Shown: positions 7,403-13,953 of the stretch, in pieces
Numbering within the stretch: position 1 is the first letter of the stretch
Layout: each line of letters starts with the position of its first letter
Assembly (NCBI GenBank): GCA_947463165.1
Contig: CANHSW010000005.1
Location: 1 to 21,374 of the forward strand
Length of the DNA: 21,374 bases
Source of the DNA: Cyanobacteriota bacterium
GTDB taxonomy: Bacteria > Cyanobacteriota > Cyanobacteriia > PCC-6307 > Cyanobiaceae
Direction: 5' to 3'
Notes under the pieces: model-generated
Seen by the model: the letters and a program-made list of their open reading frames with translations, nothing else
Database searches by the model: none
Told to the model about the DNA's origin: nothing
Program-made: the position numbers and the translations under genes

Positions 7403-7702
7403 TTAGCGGTCTTGGGGGGAACCGGGCAGCGGTTCCAGGCTGGTGGCTGGCTGATAACGACCACTGAACACCTCCGCTTCGCGTCCTCGCCAGAATTCCC
7501 CCAGGCGCATCAGATCGGCATGGGCCTCCTGCACCTGGGCCAGAAATTCTTCGGGGGCCATGGTGTGCTTCGACTCCTTGAGCTTGGTGAGCCGCAGCAA
7601 GTGCAGCATCCAGGGCTTTGACAACTCGCCCCGCTGCTCCAGGTAGCGAGCCAGCGATTCGTAACTGGGACTCGGCGATCCGGAACTGGGACTACTGGTC
7701 AT
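7403..7702 (-). CDS. Small hypothetical protein, helical
   Basis: A 99-aa protein from the ATG at 7702. A longer in-frame start at 7786 is disfavoured because it reads through an inverted repeat and upstream non-coding sequence. It begins with a Ser/Pro-rich stretch, then SYESLARYLEQRGELSKPWMLHLLRLTKLKESKHTM and a long amphipathic helix (APEEFLAQVQEAHADLMRLGEFWRGREAEVF). The fold is probably all helical and cytoplasmic. I do not recognise the family. It ends 22 nt before the start of the membrane-protein gene, suggesting one transcription unit. Confidence 0.65.
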   Translation of the reverse strand: MTSSPSSGSPSPSYESLARYLEQRGELSKPWMLHLLRLTKLKESKHTMAPEEFLAQVQEAHADLMRLGEFWRGREAEVFSGRYQPATSLEPLPGSPQDR

Positions 7703-7740
7703 GACGATTTGATTCAGTTGCCACGAGCCTAGGAAAGCCA

Positions 7741-7763
7741 AACCGCAGCCTGGGAATGCGGTT
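7741..7763 (-). promoter_or_regulatory. Inverted repeat upstream of the 7403-7702 gene
   Basis: AACCGCA (7741-7747), a 9-nt spacer and TGCGGTT (7757-7763) make perfect 7-bp arms. The centre is about 50 nt upstream of the ATG at 7702. The geometry suits a dimeric repressor site or a leader hairpin. No known regulator is inferred. Confidence 0.35.
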
Positions 7764-7917
7764 GATCTGGGCTCAATCTGCAGCATTAGCAGCCAAATAC
7801 CCGGCGGGATCGATTTTTATCGACATCAGCGCCAGGCCACCATGCAAGATTGCCAATCTCAAAACCGCAGCGGCTACCAGGGCCGCGCCAGCCGTCGCAG
7901 AGCAGCAAGTCTGGTCA

Positions 7918-7962
7918 CTGGCTTGCGGAAGACTGGCTTGCAGCAGGCTGGCTTGCCAGAGT
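7918..7962. repeat. Three direct 15-bp units with core CTGGCTTGC
   Basis: The 9-mer CTGGCTTGC starts at 7918, 7933 and 7948, exactly 15 bp apart, each followed by six variable bases. Because the spacing is 15 bp rather than about 10.5 bp, adjacent copies would not lie on one helical face. It may be slippage repeats or a binding array. Confidence 0.65.
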
Positions 7963-8222
7963 GTTCCTAACCAAAACGGATGGCGCTTGCACAGCTGGCG
8001 TCAACTTTCCTGGCAGAGGATGGGCGCTTCAAAATAATTAACAAGATCAATCAACTGCTAGCCCTGGCATGGGCCTTAAACATCCGGCAAAATTGCCAAG
8101 CCAGCAGCTGCCAGGCAAAAAACGCTTTGAAAACCCTACCATCAAAGTGGCTGGGCTTCAGCCATCAGCACAAAGTAGATTTACTAAGCCCCGACCCACC
8201 CCAGCAAGTCAGTCGTGTAACC

Positions 8223-8252
8223 TTGCCATACTAGCGTTGCTTAATCTAAGAT
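8223..8252 (+). promoter_or_regulatory. Candidate sigma-70 promoter for the cassette
   Basis: TTGCCA (8223-8228), an 18-bp gap and TAAGAT (8247-8252) resemble -35 and -10 elements. They are followed by about 230 nt of leader before the first small ORF at 8485. Prediction by eye only; an overlapping TAATCT gives a poorer spacing. Confidence 0.3.
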
Positions 8253-8484
8253 TTGTCAGCCCATAGCTTACCCCCCTTCTACCCACGCATACAGGCCAAT
8301 GGCAGCCAGGGTTTTGACTACCCAGGCAAGAACCCCCGGGTCGGCGACTGCAGCAGGGCGACTCCAGTCTCCTGGCTCAAGACTGCTGCCCCCAGCCGCT
8401 AGTCATCGAATGGCGGGCAAGGCACAAATACTTCAGGCGCTCTGCCCGTAACAACCAACCAGTTTCGTTTTATCAGATCAAACA

Positions 8485-8673
8485 ATGTCTTTCTACCTTC
8501 CGATCAGCAAGCTGCCAAAGGAGCCAGGGCTAGCTCTTGGTGTTGCAAAACCAGTTGCCCCACCTGAACCTGGGAATTTAGTGGATATGGCTAGGCAAAT
8601 ACTGGATGATGAACTACGGTCCTGGCAGTCTCGTACCGGTCCCACCTGCACCGGTCCCAGCCAGAGATTTTGA
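8485..8673 (+). CDS. Small ORF (62 aa) coupled to the cyclase/STAND gene
   Basis: The frame starts MSFYLPISKLPKEPGLALG, has a Pro-rich middle, a helix-like stretch NLVDMARQILDDELRSWQSR and a duplicated TGP-containing end. I do not recognise it. Its TGA (8671-8673) overlaps the ATG of the following gene in a TGATG arrangement, which favours real translation and coupling. No clear ribosome binding site precedes the ATG at 8485, and conservation is unknown. It could be a small partner or sensor peptide, or a leader ORF. Confidence 0.4.
   Translation: MSFYLPISKLPKEPGLALGVAKPVAPPEPGNLVDMARQILDDELRSWQSRTGPTCTGPSQRF
8635..8664 (+). repeat. 15-bp tandem duplication
   Basis: Two adjacent 15-bp units (8635-8649 and 8650-8664), each beginning ACCGGTCCCA, encode the C-terminal TGPTC-TGPSQ of the 62-aa small ORF. 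They end 8 nt before the cyclase ATG. Confidence 0.7.
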
Positions 8674-11600
8674 TGGCCACATTTAATGCCTGTCAAAGCT
8701 GTGGATTCGACATTGCCAATGGATTTAAATTTTGTGGCAACTGTGGCAAGCCAGTAAATAATTCTGCGGGTATATCTGGGCTGGAGATCACGGCAGAGCG
8801 GCGAAATCTGATTTTAATGTTTTGCGATCTAGTGGGATCCTCTGCGCTGGCGGAGAGGCTAGATCCAGAAGACATGCTCCAGGTGATTAACAACTACCAG
8901 ACGGTATGCGCAGATATTGTGGGCAACCATGGCGGCCATGTCGCCCAGTATCTCGGCGATGGCATTCTGATTTACTTTGGATATCCTCGCGCCCAGGATA
9001 ATGACGCGGAAAGAGCTGTGCTCTGTGCTCTAGATATTCAAAAAGCGATAGCTGACAGTAGCCGGATTGGGGAGGTCGCCGTTCGGGCTCGCATTGCTCT
9101 GCATAATGGCCAGGTGGTGGTGGGCCCCTTGGCTGGACAGGCCAATGGCCGAGCATTGGCCATTGGCGAAGCCCCCAACTTGGCGGCCCGCCTGCAAAAA
9201 CTGGCAGCGCCTGGAGAGGTGGTGGTCTCCGAGTCGCTGCGGCGGCTGCTAGCGGCGCAAATCGTGACCCAACCCATGGGACTGCACCAGCTCAAGGGCA
9301 TTGATAAACCCATAGAAGTATATCGAATCTGCGGCATTAATAGCGCCGCCACCAGGTTAATGCCGCAATCGAACTTTTTGTTGGGTCGCGAACAGGAGCT
9401 GCGGCAGATAAGCGAATGTTGGCGGGATGCGGCTACAGGCAGGCCGCAGATGCTGTTGTTGCGTGGCGAGCCGGGCATCGGCAAGTCACGCCTGATCAAT
9501 GCCATCAAGGAGCAACTGGCGAAAGAGCAGGTGACTGCGCTGGCCATGGCCTGCACTCCGCTCACCAAAGATACGGCCTTCTTCCCAATCATTGAGCTGA
9601 TTAGATCAAGGCTACAACTTAATAATTTGCCCCTGGGAAAGCAACTAGATAAGCTACATCAATTCCTCGGGCAAATTGGCCTGCTCACTGAAGACAACTT
9701 GCCCCTGCTGGCCCGGCTATTGACAAGGTCAAATCGCGATAACCCTTGGCCTGGGCAATCATTGTCCCCTCAAAGACAGCGGCTGCTTACCATGGGGCTG
9801 TTGGCGGAATTGCTGCGGCGCTTGTCCAGTCAGTCGCCACTACTATTAGTGCTTGAAGATCTGCATTGGGCTGATAACTCCACTTTGGATTTATTGCATC
9901 ATTGCATTGAAGATTTTGATCGGGAACCTGTCCTGTTGATTGCTAGTGCAAGACCGGAGTTCAATCCTTCCTGGTTGACATCGAGAAATATCTACAGGGT
10001 TGAACTCGAAGCCCTATCAGTGCTGGCCGCCGGCCAGCTTATTTATTACATAGTTGGTGGCGCGGACTGGCCGATCGAGCTGGTGCGATTAATTCGACAA
10101 CGAGCCGGCGGTAATCCTCTGTTTCTAGAGGAAATTACTAGATTTGTGATGGAGCAGAGCCTGGCAAGTACCGATTCAGATCTAGCATTATCAACCAAGC
10201 AGGCGATCGCTAAGTTGGTGCCATCGTCGATGGAATCAGCGATGATGGCTCGCCTGGATCGGCTAGGCCCGGCAAAGGCAACGGTTCAGATAGCAGCCAT
10301 CATTGGCCGGGAATTTTCCTTATCACTACTAGAGGCAATCACTAAGATTGACCGATTAGAATTGTTATCTGGCCTTGAAGAGGCCCAGGCGGCGGGCCTT
10401 CTCTATAGCCATGGAGGCCGGGACAACCAGTTTGCCTTTAAGCATGCATTAATCCAGGATGTGGCATGTAATTCGTTGCTAAATAGCACCAGGGCCTCTT
10501 ATCATGCGCAGATTGCTGATGCAATTGCTCAGGATTTTGCCGACCTGGTGCTTGAGCGTCCTGATCTTTTGGCCCACCACCTGTCTGGGGCCGGTCGTTA
10601 TCTGGAGGCTGCCTGGCAGTGGCTAGCGGCGGGTAAGGCTTCCGCCAAGCGCGGTGCGGCAGTTGAGGCCTTGGACCAGCTGCAGTGCGGTCTTGCCGAT
10701 CTGGCTGCCCTGTCGGCCGATCAAGGGCAGCAAGAGTGTGAGTTGATGTTGCTCCAAGAGCTATTGCCAGTGAAAATGGTGGTCTATGGCTGGGCAGCTC
10801 CCCGCATCAGCAGCACCTGCTGCCGGGGCCTGGAAATTTTGCAATCCCTGGGCCGCCAGAATGAGGGTTATCCATTTCTGTGGGGGCTGTGGTCGAATCG
10901 TTTTGTGAGCGGTCAATTAAACCAGGCCGAACAGACGGCAATGGAGCTACAGAAAATTGCTTTACACGCGAACGTGCCGATGCTAAGTACAACGGCTCTT
11001 CACGCAGATTCCTATACCGCCCTCTACCGGGGGGAGTTCACAAAGGCCATCCATGGTGCCAGGAAAATTGTCGAGGGTTTTGATTTAAATCAGGAGCTAC
11101 AAATAACCGGTGTTTTTCAATTGTCATCTGCTGTTTGCATGCAAAAAGTTGTTGCCACCTGTCTGTGGATGCAAGGCAAGCAGCAGGAGGCCTGGGGGCA
11201 AGCCGTGGAGATGGTTAAGTTTTCCAGGCAGCTCAACCATGGACCAAGCTATGCTTGTGCCCTTGCTTTTTTGCTTCACTTTAAGGCTTACGCCTGTGAT
11301 TGGGAGGGCATAGTCAAGGTAGCCAATCAGCTGTCTCAGGTGGCATTGACAGAGGGCTTTGACCTCTGGACCGCCTTGGCCTCTATGTATCGCAAGGCGG
11401 CTTTGTCTTATTTAAATCCTGGATGCCTCGATAAGTTTCTTGATGCCAGAAAAAGTTTTCGACATACTAATGCCTACTGTGTTGAAGGTACGGCTGCAAT
11501 GTTTACCACTGATTTGTTGGTGCGCCATGGAAGACACGAGGAGGCGCTCGCATTGAATCAAGAATCTGAGGAGTTGATGCTGCAGTGGAAAATTGGCTTA

Positions 11601-11882
11601 ATGCTGCCCGATCTCTATCGCGTGCGCGGCCATGCCCTGTGGAAGCTGCGCCAGCTTGATCAGGCCCAAACTGCCTACGAGCAGGCGGTGCAATGCGCCC
11701 AGGGCCAGGGAGCCTGGTCATTGGTGCTGAGAGCCCTCAAGGCATTGCAGCTGTTTATGCAAGCGGAGCGGCGAGCACCCCTGTCGCCAGCCCTGGCTGA
11801 ACTTTGGTACCTGGCTGACCAAAGCCTGCAGGGTGATCGAGATTTCTGTAAATCCCAGCTAGTGATTGGCCTGTCAAGATAA
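8673..11882 (+). CDS. Zinc-ribbon / class III nucleotide cyclase / AAA-STAND ATPase / TPR protein
   Basis: A 1069-aa multidomain signalling protein. An N-terminal zinc ribbon carries C7, C10, C21 and C24. A class III cyclase catalytic domain follows (about 45-220), with metal-binding D52 (MFCDLVGSS) and D96 (YLGDG) and transition-state N169 and R173 (PNLAARLQ). The usual adenine-selecting Lys is Q92 and its partner Asp is E166 (AIGEAPN). This Q/E version is, as far as I recall, frequent in AAA-linked cyclases, so ATP versus GTP use is open. An AAA_16/STAND ATPase follows, with Walker A GEPGIGKS (265-272) and Walker B LLLVLED (390-396), then WAD. The C-terminal half is helical, TPR-like. The gene is visibly more AT-rich than its neighbours, suggesting recent acquisition. 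ATG at 8673 overlaps the preceding stop. The next start is 5 nt downstream. Confidence 0.92.
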   Translation: MATFNACQSCGFDIANGFKFCGNCGKPVNNSAGISGLEITAERRNLILMFCDLVGSSALAERLDPEDMLQVINNYQTVCADIVGNHGGHVAQYLGDGILIYFGYPRAQDNDAERAVLCALDIQKAIADSSRIGEVAVRARIALHNGQVVVGPLAGQANGRALAIGEAPNLAARLQKLAAPGEVVVSESLRRLLAAQIVTQPMGLHQLKGIDKPIEVYRICGINSAATRLMPQSNFLLGREQELRQISECWRDAATGRPQMLLLRGEPGIGKSRLINAIKEQLAKEQVTALAMACTPLTKDTAFFPIIELIRSRLQLNNLPLGKQLDKLHQFLGQIGLLTEDNLPLLARLLTRSNRDNPWPGQSLSPQRQRLLTMGLLAELLRRLSSQSPLLLVLEDLHWADNSTLDLLHHCIEDFDREPVLLIASARPEFNPSWLTSRNIYRVELEALSVLAAGQLIYYIVGGADWPIELVRLIRQRAGGNPLFLEEITRFVMEQSLASTDSDLALSTKQAIAKLVPSSMESAMMARLDRLGPAKATVQIAAIIGREFSLSLLEAITKIDRLELLSGLEEAQAAGLLYSHGGRDNQFAFKHALIQDVACNSLLNSTRASYHAQIADAIAQDFADLVLERPDLLAHHLSGAGRYLEAAWQWLAAGKASAKRGAAVEALDQLQCGLADLAALSADQGQQECELMLLQELLPVKMVVYGWAAPRISSTCCRGLEILQSLGRQNEGYPFLWGLWSNRFVSGQLNQAEQTAMELQKIALHANVPMLSTTALHADSYTALYRGEFTKAIHGARKIVEGFDLNQELQITGVFQLSSAVCMQKVVATCLWMQGKQQEAWGQAVEMVKFSRQLNHGPSYACALAFLLHFKAYACDWEGIVKVANQLSQVALTEGFDLWTALASMYRKAALSYLNPGCLDKFLDARKSFRHTNAYCVEGTAAMFTTDLLVRHGRHEEALALNQESEELMLQWKIGLMLPDLYRVRGHALWKLRQLDQAQTAYEQAVQCAQGQGAWSLVLRALKALQLFMQAERRAPLSPALAELWYLADQSLQGDRDFCKSQLVIGLSR

Positions 11883-11885
11883 CTT

Positions 11886-11960
11886 CTATGAGCAGATCAT
11901 CTATGGGCTCAGCATCCATGGGCGAACCGGTTATGGATGGAACAGCTATGAAAGGGGTTT
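11886..11960 (+). repeat. Five degenerate 15-bp units, each containing an in-frame ATG
   Basis: Units begin at 11886, 11901, 11916, 11931 and 11946 with a YTATG/CCATG core. In protein they give Met at residues 1, 6, 11, 16 and 21 of the DUF3237 protein (MSRSS-MGSAS-MGEPV-MDGTA-MKGVS). The repeat spans the translation start region, so the real start is ambiguous. Confidence 0.75.
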
Positions 11961-12769
11961 CTCTGGCCGCCGATGGCACTGCTCTGAGCTGGTCTATCGT
12001 TAACTCCGGCAGCCCAGCCCTGGGCGCCCCAGCTAACGACGGCAAGGTTAAGTTAGTTGAAATCGAAGTGGAGCCAGTGCGCTCCGCCCAGGTGGTGCAA
12101 GTTGCCTATCGCTACGCAGATGGGCCGCTGAAGCTGGTGCCCGCCCTGCCGGACGCAGCAGTTCCCAGCGGCCCTAGCCGCCGCTTCAGGGCGGTATTGC
12201 CAGGGGATCCCCAGGGTCGCGGCCTCTGGCTGCAGCCCCGGCTGCAGGGCAGCCCCATGCCGCTGCCCTGGGCCAGCTCCTATCTCGGCCAATTCAGCGC
12301 CTGCCTGAGCAGTTCGATTATTGGCGTCACTGAGGCGGGCCTGAGGATTGATTGGCAGGTGGTTGAGGGTCGATTTAAGGGCCCTCTGTTGCAGGGCAAG
12401 CCCCTGGCTGGCTTCACAGATCGGATGTGCATTCGAGCTGACGGGGTGGCCCTGATCAATGTGATAGGAGGCTTGGTCACCGATGCGGGCACCACCCTGG
12501 AGGTTGCCTATCAGGGACTGGTGGATTTGGGCAGTGATGGCTACCAGCGAGCCAGCCGCAACGATTTCGACCCGCTGTTGGCCCTGGTGGTCACACCCCG
12601 CTTCAATACCGACGACCCCAAGCTGCAATGGCTGAATCGGGTTCAATGCTTAGGTGTCGGCCAGGTGGACACCACTATTTCCCAACTTATGCTGCAGATC
12701 TACGCCATATTGCCGGTGCCAATCGCTGACTCAACCGCCCAAATAACCCCTGTTTTGCCGGCCTGCTGA
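11888..12769 (+). CDS. DUF3237-containing protein of the encapsulin cassette
   Basis: Up to 293 aa. The first 25 residues are a Met-every-five repeat, so ATGs at 11888, 11903, 11918, 11933 and 11948 are all possible starts. Residues about 55-135 form a strand-rich region I do not recognise (VKLVEIEVEPVRSAQVVQVAYR ... RRFRAVLPGD). Residues about 146-273 match DUF3237: a GPLLQGKPLAGFTDRMCIRADGVALINV core, a YQGL strand, then VVTPRFNTDDPKLQWLNRVQCLGVG and LMLQIYAI. DUF3237 is a beta-barrel-like domain of unknown biochemical role; a hydrophobic-ligand or catalytic role here is inference. No signal peptide. It starts 5 nt after the cyclase gene and ends 57 nt before the encapsulin ATG. Confidence 0.8.
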   Translation: MSRSSMGSASMGEPVMDGTAMKGVSLAADGTALSWSIVNSGSPALGAPANDGKVKLVEIEVEPVRSAQVVQVAYRYADGPLKLVPALPDAAVPSGPSRRFRAVLPGDPQGRGLWLQPRLQGSPMPLPWASSYLGQFSACLSSSIIGVTEAGLRIDWQVVEGRFKGPLLQGKPLAGFTDRMCIRADGVALINVIGGLVTDAGTTLEVAYQGLVDLGSDGYQRASRNDFDPLLALVVTPRFNTDDPKLQWLNRVQCLGVGQVDTTISQLMLQIYAILPVPIADSTAQITPVLPAC

Positions 12770-12826
12770 TGGCTGGATCGACAGATTTGAGTTACCTTGA
12801 GCCCGCAGGAATTGATTCCCTGGCCC

Positions 12827-13801
12827 ATGGCCGACCTCATGGACGATCGCAATCCCCAGGTGCCCTGGACTATCGAGCAGTGGAACCTGCTGAATCGAGT
12901 AGTGCAGCAGGAGGCGGCCCGGGCCCGCAGTGCCGCCAACTTCCTGCCCCTGGTGGGCCCCCTGGCCTCCGATGTGGACTTCGTGCGCGCCAACCTGTTG
13001 CTGGAGCCGCCCCATCGCCAGGCTGAAACTGCCGCCACTAATCCCAATCCCCCAATTGGCTTTGGCGTGCAGGATCGGGATGTGATCCAATTGGCCAGTC
13101 TTCAGGTGACTGTGCCGGTGCGCAGTGCCCAGATGGCCGATCCCGAATTGGAGAGCGTGCAACTGCTGTTTCGGCGTGCCGCCAATGTGCTGGCCCGGCT
13201 GGAAGACTTTCTAGTTTTTCAGGGGCAACCGGCAGCGGGCCGAGCCCCTGCCCTGGCCTACGAAAAACTGCCACCAATCTGGACAATTACAGGCGGCGGC
13301 GCCAATCCGGGCCTTTATCCCAAAGACGATCCCAATCGATTAATCAATCCCTACGGCCAGAAGCACACTGATGATATTGATAAAATTCAGCCAGGAAGCC
13401 TGTTGGTGAGCCTGGTCTCCGAGGCGATTGGTCGGCTGGAGGATGCTGGCCAGTTCGGACCCTTCGCATTGGTGCTGGGCCAGGGCCTGTTCACTGAGGC
13501 GCAGACGCCGAATGCCCAATCCCTGGTGTTGCCCCAGGATCGAATTCTGCCTTTTCTCGGTTCGGGCGGCAGCCTGCTGCGCTCATCCACGCTCGCCCCC
13601 CAATCAGGCGTGCTGTTAGCCCTGGCAGGCCAGCCGGTGGAGCTGGTGGTGGCCAGCGACATGGCAGTCAGCTTTCTGCAGATCACCCCAGATCCTGCCT
13701 ATTTGTTCCGGATCTCCGAAAAAATCTGCCTACGCATCCGCCAACCCCAGTCGATTCTAGGAATTGATATGTCTAGAAATGCCACGCAAGTGGTTGAATA
13801 A
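12827..13801 (+). CDS. Divergent encapsulin shell protein (linocin-M18 / HK97 fold)
   Basis: A 324-aa protein that I align by eye to Family 1 encapsulins (usual length about 265). WTIEQWNLLNRVVQQEAARA...FLPLVGP (14-45) corresponds to the N-terminal helix and the FVDVEGP-type block. VIQLASLQVTVPVRSAQMADPE...LLFRRAANVLARLEDFLVFQG (86-133) corresponds to the PLIELRATFTL...A-x-EDE-x-IFRG segment. SLLVSLVSEAIGRLEDAGQFGPFALVLG (191-218) matches the ...GPYTLVI helix-strand. LLRSSTLAPQSGVLLALAGQPVELVVASDMAVSF...FRISEKICLRI (250-304) matches the C-terminal strands. An extra 50-residue insertion sits at about 138-190. The ATG at 12827 is chosen over TTG 12797. No phage genes are nearby, so a prophage capsid is unlikely. 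Confidence 0.78.
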   Translation: MADLMDDRNPQVPWTIEQWNLLNRVVQQEAARARSAANFLPLVGPLASDVDFVRANLLLEPPHRQAETAATNPNPPIGFGVQDRDVIQLASLQVTVPVRSAQMADPELESVQLLFRRAANVLARLEDFLVFQGQPAAGRAPALAYEKLPPIWTITGGGANPGLYPKDDPNRLINPYGQKHTDDIDKIQPGSLLVSLVSEAIGRLEDAGQFGPFALVLGQGLFTEAQTPNAQSLVLPQDRILPFLGSGGSLLRSSTLAPQSGVLLALAGQPVELVVASDMAVSFLQITPDPAYLFRISEKICLRIRQPQSILGIDMSRNATQVVE

Positions 13802-13833
13802 CTGCCCTACTGGTCTTGTTATCCCTAGTAGCC

Positions 13834-13953
13834 ATGCAAGTAATTTTCCGCGAGTTTAGCCAGGGGCATCAACAAATGACTGCCTCCCCAATGGCTATGG
13901 TTGCCGCCTGCCTGGGCCAGGCCATTGGTCTGACCTGGGGAGCTGGCCGATGA
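13834..13953 (+). CDS. Small ORF (39 aa) between encapsulin and fusion enzyme
   Basis: ATG at 13834, then MQVIFREFSQGHQQ, a short Ala/Met-rich stretch and GLTWGAGR, ending at TGA 13951-13953, which overlaps the ATG of the next gene by 4 nt (ATGA). The overlap and its place in a tight operon favour translation and coupling. I do not recognise it. It is too short to judge by composition, and no clear ribosome binding site is seen. It could be a leader that sets translation of the 989-aa enzyme, or a small cargo or linker peptide. Confidence 0.4.
   Translation: MQVIFREFSQGHQQMTASPMAMVAACLGQAIGLTWGAGR

Larger units (their letters stand above)
7703..8484. other. Gene-poor intergenic region upstream of the encapsulin cassette
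   Basis: About 780 bp with no convincing gene. Several short plus-strand frames (7756-8037, 7850-8041, 7980-8234, 8069-8266) are low in conserved character and rich in repeat-derived residues. The region holds a 7-bp-arm inverted repeat (7741-7763), three direct copies of CTGGCTTGC at 15-bp spacing (7918-7956), a candidate promoter (8223-8252) and a hairpin-forming stretch (8350-8389). It is more AT-rich than the core genes around it. It could be a long regulatory leader, eroded coding sequence, or the junction of an acquired cassette. Confidence 0.6.

Noticed and set aside
7756..8266. Several 60-95 aa plus-strand frames in the intergenic region
   Set aside because: They overlap each other in different frames, contain repeat-derived residues and lack conserved-looking blocks or couplings.
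12827..13801. HK97-fold protein as part of a prophage
   Set aside because: No terminase, portal, protease, tail or integrase gene is nearby, and the neighbours are metabolic and signalling genes.
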